From Megalonaias nervosa (taxonomy: Eukaryota; Mollusca; Bivalvia; Unionida; Unionidae), in NCBI GenBank assembly GCA_016617855.1, contig JAECUM010027153.1, forward strand, positions 1 to 64,000: DNA of 64,000 nucleotides, written 5' to 3'. Below, piece by piece: positions 1 through 10,157 of the stretch. A program made the position numbers and the translations under genes. Numbering within the stretch: the first letter of the stretch is position 1; each line of letters begins with the position of its first letter. The notes under the pieces were generated by a model. That model searched no databases. It saw nothing but the letters and a program-made list of their open reading frames with translations, and was not told where the DNA came from.

Positions 1-500
1 CATTGTAGAAAACAGCGTTAGAGAGGTGCTAAATAACGTGGTATATATTTTACACTTGCAAAATTCTCCAGGAAGTCCGTCTTGACCAGGTGATTTGCTA
101 CTTTTATTAAAATGTAATGATTTCGATACTTTGTTATTGTTTCTCATTTCTGAGTCGAGAATCTGATTTGTGTCATCGTCACTGCATCTTTCACAGAAAT
201 TATTGTCATGATTTTCCATAATATTTCGAATAAGTCCTACTAAATTTGGGTCTAATTTGCCTTTAGATGGATTCATTACGCTTTTAAACATGGTTTTTGT
301 GTTTTAAGTGAGGTACTTTTATATATCAAATTCATAACATCCCAAATATATTTTGCCTCATCACAAGTGTTCTCTAATTCGTTAAACGTGGTTTTGATCC
401 AAAGTTTCTTTTTATTTCTGCAGACACTCAAATATTTATTTCTGAGTTCCAGAAACATCTGATAAAATTCCCTTAAACCCATTTTTCCTAAACTGGTCAA
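1..500 (-). mobile_element. LINE (non-LTR retrotransposon) fragment, start of the reverse transcriptase domain
   Basis: Read on the minus strand, 500 to 276 gives a basic helical stretch (RNKKKLWIKTTFNELENT), followed after one frame change by a segment ending near position 80 in KSPGQDGLPGEF. That last motif is the hallmark of the beginning of non-LTR reverse transcriptases (family pattern K-S-P-G-x-D-G-x-P-x-E-F). The preceding part corresponds to the linker between the endonuclease and RT domains. The fragment runs off the left edge, so the catalytic palm is not in the window. It is interrupted by at least one frameshift and is a dead relic. Clade is not assignable from this piece. Confidence 0.7.
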
Positions 501-2916
501 AGAGAGTGTATTTCATTTTGATTTGTTTGGGGTTTTTTTTTCAAATCTATTGATTCCAAATCGTACCAGTATATTTTAGGAATATTTGATTTCTACAATC
601 TACATTATAACTACCTGGTGCATTATAAAACATCTTCAGAAGCATGTCAATGACATGTTCTATAGACTATGTGACAGTATTTAAATAATCATATAAAAAT
701 AAACAACTCCGTGAGTAGCAATCGCATATAAATTCTCCTTCCACTTAAAGCGGTAATAGGGTTTTGTGCCTAAATTTATATCATACAGAGCAGTAGTATT
801 TTTATATAATATTTTGATTCAAACTATGATTGGTAAGTGATCGTCATGTACAACATTTGCTAAGGCAATATCAAGGCGCACAGTAGTGGAAAGGCGGCCG
901 TGCTACATTGGAAGCCGACAAGTTGTTGTTGCAGACTGAGATATCAGTCGTGACGTGGCTGACGATGCCAGCATCTGCAGCATGAACATATACTCCCGTG
1001 AGCACCGACTATACAGCACGGTCAACAAGGAGGTCGTTGGTATGTTGACAGCTTCTTGGCTGCTGCCGCTATTTTCCAGCAACTTCGTGGCCTGTGGTGT
1101 ATTGTCACAAGCTTAGTATCCATTTTGTTTATTGCAAATGAAAACCTTTCCTTAAAGAGCTGCATTATCGGAACATGCGCCTCCAGGACGACTGCAGTTG
1201 CCATTCCATAAATACCCTGATTTTCATGCCGTACAAGTCTTTGGAGAGCACGTCTTCCACTGGCAAGCTGTACCTCGTGGACACCAGCTTCTTCGAAACA
1301 AATCTTTGTTACTACGCAAGGTTCACGTGACATTGGAGTTTGACTAAAGCCCGTGGACGGCCCTATGTATACGGCTCAACACTGATCTCAGGACGAAGAC
1401 TGTGTTACGTATATGTAATTAAATTGCTTGTGTGTTAGTTTTAAAATTCTTTTTTATTTTATTTTTGTTTCATTACATTTTATTTTAATGATTATTGCAG
1501 GGATTCGAAATTCTTTTTCAGTAATTCTGTTTATCTAAGACGTAAAACGTATTACATTTGCAATATTTTTAGTTTACCTTGGTCCGCGGTAGTGTAAGCG
1601 CTACGCTAAAACGATTGGCTATTGCCAAGGTCATTTCGTCTAGTCTGGATAAACAATGTGTTATTTTTAAATTTGTTTCAGATTGATAGTAGAAAGGGGT
1701 TCTTCCTACGTGACGAATTGCATTTATCTTATTGCGTGTTTCAAGTGTTAGGAGACCTCGTAGTCTGTCTCGCGAGAACGGGATGATAATTAGGGCAGAT
1801 ATAATACTCTTCCCGAGCTCTTATCAGTCAGTTGTATTCCTGATACCTAGAAGGCCAGATAGGTTATTTTATTGTTGAAACCAGATTGTTTTTGAAATTC
1901 ATTTGTTTTTGCAATTTAATAATTTATTCTCTAGAAAACCAAACGAGTGTACTGTTTCATAAATTCTGGGAGAAAGAATTTCAGTGAAAATTTATTCTGG
2001 AATTATTCGGAATCATAAACTGTGATTCAATTGAGGAATTGTTGCTATTTTGTACAAGGACCACATCTGACGTCATCGCCTTCCATATTGGAACGTCGTC
2101 GAGATTCGAACTTGGATTCTAATAGAACTATTTAGTGATAGGACTTGTATTTTTCATTCTTAGGATTAAATTTTGGATTATATTCACAAACCGTAAGTCC
2201 TATTTTCCAATTTTACATTGTTTTCTAGGGAAATAAATTATTTTGTTAAAATATACAAAGCTTCTTGTCTTCACTCTTTTCTCTTGTTATTATTGTACTA
2301 GCCTACGGGTAACAACTGCATCTCGTTCCTCCGATTCCTGCTTCACCTACTCCACTCTTACTCCTACTCCCACTCTCGCTCCTCCGATTCCTGTATCACT
2401 TACTCCACTCCTACTAATACTTCCGCCCGCCTCCATTCCTGCTCCTCCTCCAATCGATTTAGTTTTACATAGTAAAAGAAGGCCTGAATAATATTAGCGA
2501 TTGTTTCCTCGATTTATCTATAGAAAAAAGGCAGCTACAGCATTGTCTTGTTGTATAGTATTGTTAGAAACATGTTGGGTTTTTTGTTTTTTTTAATCAA
2601 CTGGCATATTCTTTCTTAGCAATGCATGTAATTTTAATTTTTCCAGTTTTATTTTGCAAACTATTTGCAGTTGTGAAAAGAGGTATGGCCAGAGCTAAAG
2701 GAAGGGCCAGAAAATCATACACTTTGAATATTTCTTAAAGGTATTTCAAACAGCTTCTCCGACTGTAAAATCTATCGCAAGTGCCTCATTGTTTGTGTCA
2801 TGTTCTATGTCATTTAATAGTATAATTGATAGCTATTTCTTGTTCTTTAAGGGATATCCAACTATGATATTTTGTATAGTTATTTTATTGCAAACTATGT
2901 TAAACTGTTTCAGATG
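501..2916. other. Unassigned AT-rich stretch
   Basis: No gene or repeat family is recognised here. A more GC-rich patch at about 880-1400 contains a 103-codon minus-strand ORF (1022-1333) without recognisable motifs; 1580-2220 has a promoter-like look but no supported LTR ends. The 82-codon plus ORF at 2243-2491 is Pro/Thr/Ser low complexity built on a CTCCTACTCC-like repeat and is not convincing as a gene. Confidence 0.5.
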
Positions 2917-2918
2917 TA

Positions 2919-2991
<73 letters not shown>

Positions 2992-3138
2992 GTTATTATT
3001 ATTATTATTGTTGTTGTTGTTGTTGTTGATGAGGAGGAGGAGGTTATTATTACTATTATTATTATTAGTAGTAGTAGTAGTAGTAGTTGTAGTAGTAGTA
3101 GTAGTAGTAGTAGTATTAATGGTTTTATTATTATTTCA
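2917..3138. repeat. Compound trinucleotide microsatellite (ATT)n-(GTT)n-(GAG)n-(TAG)n
   Basis: Direct reading shows about 24 ATT units, then GTT, GAG, ATT again and about 14 TAG units. Long poly-Leu, poly-Ile, poly-Ser and poly-Val frames across it are artefacts of the repeat. A similar ATT/TAG compound repeat lies on the other side of the Polinton at 22922-23036. Confidence 0.95.
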
Positions 3139-3486
3139 TTAAATGCTTTTGATAATATGCTAAAGGTATTGCACAGTCACATAATAATTTTCGTCCTTAA
3201 AAGTAAACGTTTAATGTTGATGTTACTAAACCTGCTAACCTTTTATCTGATTAATGCTAATACGATATTACACATCCAACTGTTGTCATCCGAATTTGAT
3301 TTTGCCAAATTTCTTGTCACTCCGTGTAATATGTCTGTTAACACTGTCAAATCTAGAAATGTCGTTATCCAACACGTTTAATAGTTTGTATACGAACCTG
3401 TTGATTTAGGTGTAGTAATTTGGTATCTCTGTAATATTTGTGCAATGCATGTGTTAACCAACGCATCAAACTGAGTTTCATGATCT

Positions 3487-3510
3487 GTGTGTGTGCGTGA
3501 GTGCGCGCGC

Positions 3511-3557
<47 letters not shown>
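3487..3557. repeat. (GT)n microsatellite with a GC-rich core
   Basis: A GT/GC alternating tract of about 70 bp; the His-Thr repeat ORF on the minus strand (3378-3596) is only this repeat. Confidence 0.95.
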
Positions 3558-3558
<1 letters not shown>

Positions 3559-3605
3559 TTTGGATATTTAACGTATCTTAACAATTTCCCAGTCATATCG
3601 CTACG

Positions 3606-3889
3606 ATGTCTGCAGTGTGGCAGTTTAAACTGATGTCTAGCAGTTTGACAGTTTCTAGTGATGTCTGCTGTGTGGCAGTTTATAGTGATGTCTAGCAGTG
3701 TAATAGTTTATAGTGATGTCTAGCAGTGGGGCAGTTTATAGTGATGTCTAGCAGTATGACAGTTTATAATGTTGTAGTGTGACAGTTTATAGTCTTGTCT
3801 AGCAGTGTGACAGTTTATAGTGGTGTCTAGCAGTGGGGCAGTTTATAGTGATGTCTAGCACTATGACAGTTTATAGTGATGTCTAGCAT
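3606..3889. repeat. Minisatellite, unit about 28 bp
   Basis: About ten imperfect copies of a unit containing GTTTATAGTGATGTCTAGCA. Copies vary by substitutions (GTGTGACA, GTGGGGCA, GTATGACA) and by short deletions, for example near 3770. It ends about 400 bp before the Polinton terminus. Confidence 0.9.
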
Positions 3890-4287
3890 GATCTGAATAA
3901 GGCTTGAACGTGGTAATCTCTTAAATATGATGTCCATTACATTATTACTTCTTCAATCTGCATAATATAATCAGAATCATCAATCTCTTCAAAATCAACT
4001 TTTATTTAATATATCAAAAATTAGTACCAACTATATATTTTGCTTTTGAAGTGTTTTGTTCTGTGTTGGTTTTTTACGAGGGCGTTAACATGACAATGGG
4101 ATGGCCTAAACTACTGATGTTGAAATAGTTTATGTTTTATGTACTGTTATTAGACGTAGAATTATTGCTTCTAACATCAGCAGACAGTTTTAGCACTCAT
4201 GGACCCCCGGGTAGGACAGGATTTACATCTTAGAAGAATGAAAAACGTATGATGGTCTGTAGAGTTTTGTATTTCGTTAGATGCTGA

Positions 4288-4292
4288 TTTGT
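4288..4292. repeat. Candidate target-site duplication, left copy (TTTGT)
   Basis: TTTGT abuts the left terminus AGTAGTATAGG and recurs directly after the right terminus at 22086-22090. Polintons normally duplicate 6 bp; extended to six, the copies read ATTTGT and TTTTGT. Confidence 0.7.
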
Positions 4293-5087
4293 AGTAGTAT
4301 AGGTATTTTGAGGTTCTCTCTCAGAGACCCCCTACCCCCAAAACGTTATACGTTAAAATTTTTGTCAGCAGCCTTTATTAGCTCAAAATGATGACTTTCA
4401 TATTTCTGACAAAATATGTTTTGTTGGGGTGGGGGTCTCTGAGATAGGAACAACTCAAATACCTATACTACTATTACAGTCCCTATACTTATTATTGGCC
4501 GAGTGGGCTAAAGCGCTCTTCGTTACGGATCACTGCCATCTCACCTCAGTCTGCGGGGGTTCGAGTCCAGGATTCGGCGAATGTGGATATGTGAGAAACC
4601 TTGCCAGTAGCTTCTCGTGGGTCGGTGGTTCTTTCCGGGGATTTCCCGGTTTCTTCCTCCACCATTAATACTGGCCGCCATGTATAGCCTATCGTGTGCT
4701 GAAAAATGGCGTTAAGCCCAACAACAACAACAACAACAACAACAACATACTTATTATTTTTATAGTTTAGACAAAATTTCATATTAAACAAATGAAATAT
4801 TATATATAATGTCATTCTGTCAATCAAAGAGACATGTTGGATTTGATCTGACAAATAAATTTTGTAAGAGATTTAATTCAATCAAATCAGCCTCAAGTTA
4901 TACTGGTATAAAAACTAAAATAATAAGCGATTGTATTAAAAAAGTTGGATATCATATATCACCAAAATATGGGTCAGTATGGCTATTCGCGACTGAAAAT
5001 GATATGAGAATAGCGGGTTGGGCAGATGATGTGATGACATTTATTGATAATATGGTTGATATTTTATTTGATAATGATATTACTAAA
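4293..5087 (+). repeat. Left terminal inverted repeat of the Polinton, interrupted by a SINE
   Basis: Reverse-complementary to 21552-22085. Removing the SINE and one copy of its target duplication (about 262 bp) leaves about 534 bp. By eye I count about seven substitutions and three one-base indels between the two TIRs. The match stops abruptly after ATATTACTAAA. The TIR includes most of a 97-codon ORF (4809-5102). Confidence 0.93.
4497..4746 (+). mobile_element. tRNA-derived SINE with V/Meta-type core and (AAC)n tail
   Basis: The head is tRNA-like: A box region GGCCGAGTGGGCTAAAGCGC and B box GGTTCGAGTCC, with a length in between suggesting a long-variable-arm tRNA (Leu/Ser type). A GC-rich core with GGTGGTTCTTTCCGGGG and CTTCCTCCACC resembles the conserved central domain of the V/Meta SINEs reported in molluscs. 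It ends in an AAC-repeat tail at about 4721-4746. ATACTTATTATT flanks it on both sides (4485-4496 and 4747-4758). The right Polinton TIR has only one copy of this 12-mer (reverse complement at 21881-21892), so it is an empty-site reference. The name of the exact SINE family is inference. Confidence 0.9.
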
Positions 5088-5102
5088 GCTATACAAAATT
5101 AA
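4809..5102 (+). CDS. TIR-encoded hypothetical protein, left copy
   Basis: An intact 97-codon ORF starting at an ATG preceded by TATATATA. It lies in the left TIR and ends 15 bp beyond it, so its last residues (AIQN) differ from those of the right copy. The predicted protein is mixed alpha/beta, slightly basic at the N terminus and acidic at the C terminus, with motifs such as VGYHISPKYGSVWLFA and AGWADDVMTFID; no signal peptide or membrane segment is visible. I do not recognise the family. The twin at 21534-21830 differs at three amino acids in the shared part (Asn/Thr, Thr/Ile, Ile/Leu). The location gives the element two copies transcribed inwards from both ends. Confidence 0.65.
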   Translation: MSFCQSKRHVGFDLTNKFCKRFNSIKSASSYTGIKTKIISDCIKKVGYHISPKYGSVWLFATENDMRIAGWADDVMTFIDNMVDILFDNDITKAIQN

Positions 5103-5119
5103 ACATCTACTGTTGTAAC

Positions 5120-5588
5120 CTATATTTTATGATAATCTTTTTCATATCTGCTGACTCTCATTGGCAGAATATCTGTTAACATACTGTCAATAATACGGAA
5201 CTCGCGTATTAAATCGTCCATATCATATTTTATACCACACAAATAAGATCGTATCTGATCAAGTAATTTTTTATAGGTGATACTTGCTGTTTTACAAGCA
5301 TTTTTTTTAGTCGCAAGACGAGGCTCAATTTTTTTTTACACGCTGTTCCAAGAGAAACACCAACGCCGGATATTATTAACAAAAACGGATTTAATGATGC
5401 TCCACTTGAAATTATACCGGGGCTAGTCATTAACAGTGGCAAATATGATATCACTCGAAGTATTCTGTTATAGTATTTGTAACATTTTTTCACGCACCAA
5501 AGTTTTTATGATAATATCTGTAATATTGCATTAGAGCTTCCACATCTTGTTTTGGAATTTTTTCTGAAATATGATTAAAATCAACTAT
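5120..5588 (-). pseudogene. Polinton-associated small membrane/helical protein, broken
   Basis: Minus-strand gene of about 150 codons assembled from three frames. The N-terminal part contains SEKIPKQDVEALMQYYRYYH, the middle (5493 to about 5340) is a hydrophobic Gly/Ser-rich segment (VISYLPLLMTSPGIISSGAS) likely to span or enter a membrane, and the C-terminal part is a helical tail (SITYKKLLDQIRSYL, MDDLIREFRIIDSML) ending at a TAG, 5120-5122. Frame changes lie at a T6 run near 5490 and a T9 run near 5330. The expected ATG position reads ATA (5586-5588). This layout, helix then hydrophobic hairpin then helix, matches a protein I recall accompanying the spike gene in many animal Polintons; its function is unknown. 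Confidence 0.6.
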
Positions 5589-5658
5589 ATTTCTTTTTTA
5601 TTATATAATATATGTTTACAGATTTTATACAATAGTGCCAGTCCCTGTGTTTGATTTA

Positions 5659-6893
5659 TTACACTTGAAAAGTTTCAGCTATGAATTCCAAACACCACCA
5701 GTAACGTATCGGGGGCATTTCAGCTGATATAAACTTAAATGTTTCTTTGATGTTCTTATTTAGCATCACCAGTAGAGGATTATAATATACATTCGGTGAT
5801 GATGATGTAGCCGCAGTAATTTCCAAACCGTACATGGATAGCCTGTATAACCCAGTTACTTCTGCGGTATGTTCGAGACTGTTATCGCTCGATGTCCATG
5901 TTGATGATCCTGATGCTACTGTGTACACAAGAGAACGAAACGTGTTCTGGTGAGGAATTTTAATAAATAACTCTGTTATTAGATTTGTTTTTTCGATGAT
6001 ATTAGGAATTCCCCTAACAATATCGTTGATTTTTGTGTTAACGTCAGCAATATTAGGAATTACCCCAATAATATCGTTTAGTTTTGTGTTAATGTCAGCA
6101 AGTTTAATATCTACAACCGCTGGACTTCCAAATAATTCATTAATAGATTTGTTTATATTTCTACGAAAATTCAGGAACGTGATTAGAAAAATCAATTCTA
6201 ATAGAGTTAATTCCATCGTTGATTGTTGTTATTGCTGTTACCGTCGGAATGTTGCTATCGTCGACGTATTTTTTTGTTACAGCGTCAAAATCTGTTTCTG
6301 GTGTTCTGAGATTATTAATACCATTATTGTTCATATTGAGAAATGCGCGCATTATACCACCGCTCACTAACACATACTTAGATTCTTGATCGTCGACGTA
6401 TTTTTTTGTTGCTGCGTCTGATTCTGCAGCTGGGTCTCCAAGGTTTGTAAAAATTTTTCCTGACATATTGATGTTACCTGTAACTGTCCCACCTATTTTA
6501 TCAAGTTTGTTATCATCAACATACTTTAACTGCAAATAACTTACTGCCTGAGTTTGATTTAAGTTTGCTGGTGGATACCTGGTCTCCAAATTTATAAAAA
6601 ATTTTCCTGACATATCTAAGTTACCGCTTAAAGTTCCACCTGTCAATGATAGTTTATTATTGTCGACTAATTTAAGTTGTGCATAACTAACAGCTTGTGT
6701 ATTAATGACATTTATTGGCGGATAATCTGTTTCTAAATCTAGTACTCGTTGATTTGACATAAACAGATTTCCCGTCATTGTGTCGCCGGATGTTTTTTAG
6801 ATAGCCTGATAAATCAACCTTACCGTCTGTTATTGTTGTACTTACAGCTGATGAATCTCCTACTAATGTTCCAAATTTTGTATAACAGCTCAT
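5659..6893 (-). pseudogene. Spike/fibre protein with phage-tail-fibre-like repeats, broken
   Basis: Minus-strand gene of about 410 codons beginning MSCYTKFGTLVGDSS. The shaft consists of four or five repeats of about 45 residues with the pattern G-x-hydrophobic-x-G-N-hydrophobic-x-M-S-G-x-x-hydrophobic-x-N-L, a P-containing turn, then T-K-K-Y-V-D-D. Such repeats are typical of bacteriophage tail fibres and also occur in some virus-like elements. Next comes a coiled region with repeated INTKLNDIIGVIPNI-like units, and a C-terminal globular head (about 5659-5960) rich in beta-forming Ser/Thr/aromatic residues. Frame changes occur near 6790 (a T6 run) and near 6200. The gene diverges from the ATPase gene by 54 bp. 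The likely role is host-cell attachment; that is inference from the architecture. Confidence 0.75.
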
Positions 6894-6947
6894 TATTTAT
6901 TTATCGTCTGACAATTTTTTTATATAGCATAAAATTGTATAACAATA
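6894..6947. promoter_or_regulatory. Divergent promoter region between spike and ATPase genes
   Basis: A 54-bp AT-rich gap between two head-to-head start codons. It contains TTTTTTTATATAGCA and TGTATAACAATAATG, the latter running into the ATPase start. Promoter assignment is inferred from position and composition. Confidence 0.4.
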
Positions 6948-7625
6948 ATGGCAAAATCATCGATATTAAATTTTGATACAGAGCGGTTGGTAAAACATAA
7001 ACATAACAATGAACTTCCAGATTGTCATTATCTTATTGTTGGAAGAACTGGATCGGGAAAAACAAACTTGCTTATGAATTTACTTCTAGGAGATAATTTT
7101 AATTACGATCGCGTTTATATTTACACGATTAACCCGCAGCAAGATAAGTACGAGCTACTTAACAATTATAATAACAAACTTCGTGATGATCTTGAGGCTG
7201 GCGAAGATTTTTTATTATCAAACAACCAGAAGAACTCGTTCCAGTTAATCAACTTGATTCGTCCGAACACAAGATAGTTGTTTTTGATGATATTCCGCTA
7301 AACAACGAGGAAATGAATAAAATAAGATCATATTTTTCACTGTCGCGAAATAAAAAATGTAATTCTATTTATCTCGCCCAGGGGTTTTTATAATGTTGAC
7401 AGATTTATTAGGCGAAATACTGGTTGTTTTATATTATTTCCAGGACTTGACAATGTTGACGTTAGAAATATCGCGAACGAGCAATGTGGTGATGTAACAA
7501 AAGATAAATTTATTGAATTATATCATAAAGCAACGGCAAATAAATATGACTTTTTTTTGTTTGATAAACTAACAAATGATACGAGTAAAATGTTTCGATG
7601 TTGTATTGAAAAATATCTACAGTAA
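6948..7625 (+). pseudogene. A32-like (FtsK/HerA superfamily) DNA-packaging ATPase, broken
   Basis: The first 110 codons begin MAKSSILNFDTERLV and contain the Walker A motif GRTGSGKT (7041-7064). In a second frame the Walker B segment IVVFDDI appears (7274-7294), followed by a sensor-like region (SLSRNKKCNSIYLAQ). A third frame carries the C-terminal part with RRNTGCFILFPG and ends at a TAA, 7623-7625. Frame changes lie near 7225 and near 7392 (GGGGTTTTT). The total of about 225 codons is normal for Polinton packaging ATPases, which pump the genome into preformed capsids. Both nucleotide-binding motifs are intact; only the frame is lost. Confidence 0.88.
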
Positions 7626-7651
7626 TTTTTATACAAAATAGTATATAATTA

Positions 7652-8887
7652 ATGGAAAGACAAGCAAAGTACAGAAAACATATAGAAAATCTAAAAAAAA
7701 CTTGCGCAGTCTCAGGCAAAATTTAAGCAGCAATTACAGCAAGCACGACGTGGTCAAGTGGTTGCAGCAGAAACAACAGCCGCCGCTCTCAAACCAGTTA
7801 CTGAAGCTTTACTTGGAAAACAACCTGAAACTAAACCATTATCAGAAGAAGAACTTAAGCGATTACAGGAAAAAGGTTTACTCGGACTTGTTAAAGAACA
7901 ACAAGAAGCAACTGCTGGAATAATTATTGAGAGATCTGATGCGGAGGGAAAAAGATTAGCTGAGGAACTTACAGCGCATATAGTTAATCCTGTTGCAAGA
8001 CAAGCTGAAATAGATCGGCTAATAAATGATCCACTAGCACTTGAACAAAGATTAGCAACTCATATAATAGTTGGACCAATTGAAAGAAAGTTAGAACAAA
8101 AAATGAAAAAATCAGAAGAAATGTTAGAAGATATTTTTGCTGAAGAAAGAAAGTTAGAAGATATTTTTGCTAGAGAAAGAACTGAAAAAGAAGCATGGAG
8201 AAAAGAACATGGATTAGATGTTCAAGACAAAGAAAGATTTGACATTGATTTAGAAAATATAAATAACAGAATAAAAGATTATGAGTATGAAAATTTTAAT
8301 GAAAAATATAATTTTAAAAAAGTGAGAGTACGAGATGTTAAAAAAGCTGATTACAAATCGGAAGAAAAAATTAAAGAGCTAGAAAAAATAAAAGAAGAAA
8401 GTAAGATACATCTTAACGATGTAAAACTAGAAAATGAAGAATACGACAGCAGTATTGATAGATATCGACGTTGGATTATTGCTGATCTTTATATTAAAGT
8501 TATTAGTAGAATAAAAGAAAATCGATACGAAGATGTTAGACATAATTTGATTACCGAGGCAAAGAAACTAGAAGAACAACGTATGAAGGCTGATACAGTT
8601 GTTCCAAAGGATATGGATCCTATTGAAAGACAAACTGAATTAAGTCGATTGGTTGATGATTATAAAGAACTTGATAGAAGGTTAGCTGAAAAAAAGGAAC
8701 TGGAGTTAGAATATTTTCATCAGTTACTGAAATGATAGGCAGATTAATGCTATTGATATCATCAAAAGAAGCTGGAAATGTTGGTGCTGAAATTGACAAT
8801 GAAATTATTGACATACTTGATAATTTGAGATCAGAAAATTTATTAACATCTGACGAATACAAAACTTTACATCGCGATTTGATATAA
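7652..8887 (+). pseudogene. Coiled-coil structural protein, frameshifted at both ends
   Basis: ATG at 7652 follows TATATAATTA. The first 14 codons are basic (MERQAKYRKHIENL); the frame then changes in an A8 run (7693-7700) and the main frame runs to 8735. It is extremely rich in Glu, Lys and Arg with long predicted coiled coils, including a tandem duplication of an EEMLEDIFAEERKLEDIFA-like unit. After the TGA at 8733-8735 another frame (8731-8887) continues with EIDNEIIDILDNLRSENLL and a short helix ending at TAA; it is probably the original C terminus. No enzyme motif is visible. It sits between the ATPase and penton genes, so a virion-associated or scaffold role is plausible, but that is inference. 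Confidence 0.65.
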
Positions 8888-8938
8888 ATCAAGGCGATTT
8901 AATCGCGGCGATTTAATTTTATAAAAATATAATAATAA

Positions 8939-9687
8939 ATGTCAGCAACATTATTACTAGACTCTAGTCAATCTGATAAAGATAGCGCAAATTTTTCTGT
9001 AAAGTATATTCCGCCAATAGAACTAGATCGTGAAAAACAATATGAAATTGGACTAATTTCCTGTACGTGTTGGAATTCTATGCCTAATGTAAAAACTGGG
9101 ATTAACGATGATTTTACATTTACTGTTACTGATCTATTAATTACCACGTGGAAAAAACTTAAAATTCCACAAGGAGCTTATAATATTACTGATCTAAATA
9201 AAATAATAAAAGAATTTATAACAAAAAATGGAGGAGTAGCTGATAATTTTGAGCTAACACCAAACTATAATACTTTACGCGTCAGAATGACATTAAAAAA
9301 TATATTAGTTAATTTTTTTGTCACCAACAATATCGCACCACTGATAGGATTTGAAGATAAACATTATATTGCTTATAAAGAACCTGTTACATTTGATGGT
9401 ATATATCCAGTAAATATAACTGATGTAACACAATATTGGTAAATTCCTCTATCGCATCTGGATCTTATTCAGCTAAAGGTAGTAAAGGACAAACGATATA
9501 TAGTTTTTCACCAGACGTTCCGCCGGGATCTCTTATGTAAATTAATCCACGTCAAGTTATTTATTATCCGTTAAACGTTGAAAATCAAATAACAGAAGTA
9601 AATATGCAATTGACAGCTCAGTCTGGAAGATAGTTAGATCTTAATAATGAAATTGTTACTTATTATTTACACTTACGAGAACAGTAA
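8939..9687 (+). pseudogene. Minor capsid (penton) protein, Polinton type, broken
   Basis: The intact N-terminal 167 codons begin MSATLLLDSSQSDKDSANFS and include the ELDREKQYEIGLIS segment and YNITDLNKIIKEF typical of the Polinton penton. Near 9440 the frame changes; the C-terminal third then continues with YSFSPDVPPGSLM and VIYYPLNVENQITEVNMQL, again characteristic, but carries in-frame TAA (9538-9540) and TAG (9631-9633) before the natural end at 9687. The complete length of about 249 codons equals the family norm. The protein is predicted to be a single jelly roll forming the vertices of the capsid. Identification rests on remembered family signatures. Confidence 0.8.
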
Positions 9688-9765
9688 ACATATTTTCTAA
9701 GAAAAGCTAAAAGATTTTTAGTAATGCGAAAGATTTGGAAGTAAAATTATGCAACCTCAGATATA

Positions 9766-10098
9766 ATGAAACGGAGAAAAAAAGTTTATCGAAGAAAAAT
9801 AGTAGGAGGATTTTTGGGAAATATATTTGCTAAAATTATAGAAAATGCTCCAGGAATAGCTCATAAAGTTGCACCAATTGCACTTGACACATCAAAAGCG
9901 TTTGCAACTGGAGCTGCATCTGCTGCTGGAACTGCCGTGGGGCAAAAAATAGCTGATAAAATAAAAGGCGATCCACAACGTGGTATACCGACAATCAAAC
10001 AAGCTATTTCAGAAATCGCACCAACAAAAGAAACTCAACGCGCAGTGATAACAACGACAAAAAAATTTTTATCGCCAAGAGGAGAACAAATTATGTAA
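9766..10098 (+). CDS. Small basic pVI-like capsid protein
   Basis: An intact 110-codon ORF preceded by GATATAATG. The first 12 residues are strongly basic (MKRRKKVYRRKI), followed by VGGFLGNIFAKIIENAPG, an amphipathic helix, and an Ala/Gly-rich stretch (SAAGTAVGQKIADKIKG). The order basic tail, GG, amphipathic helix resembles adenovirus-type minor proteins (pVI-like) that disrupt endosomal membranes after protease cleavage. IVGG followed by F fits the adenain cleavage pattern (M/I/L)-x-G-G before any residue. It lies directly upstream of the MCP gene. The exact homology to pVI is inference; the size and composition are seen. Confidence 0.6.
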   Translation: MKRRKKVYRRKIVGGFLGNIFAKIIENAPGIAHKVAPIALDTSKAFATGAASAAGTAVGQKIADKIKGDPQRGIPTIKQAISEIAPTKETQRAVITTTKKFLSPRGEQIM

Positions 10099-10157
10099 AA
10101 ATTAATATCTAAAGTAACAACACCGAAATAATTTTGTATAACCTAATAAATAAAAAA

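Noticed and set aside
1403..2217. Possible solo LTR (TGTTACG start, TTTTACA end, promoter-like middle)
   Set aside because: No matching 5-bp duplication and no second LTR or internal retroviral-type region; the ends were chosen by eye.
2789..3381. Poly-Leu/Val/Ile/Ser proteins
   Set aside because: They are translations of trinucleotide microsatellites.
5996..6370. 124-codon plus-strand ORF over the spike gene
   Set aside because: Antisense shadow of the repetitive spike coding sequence.
7702..7923. 73-codon ORF at the start of the coiled-coil gene
   Set aside because: It is an out-of-frame shadow; the coiled-coil frame from 7700 on has the coherent composition.
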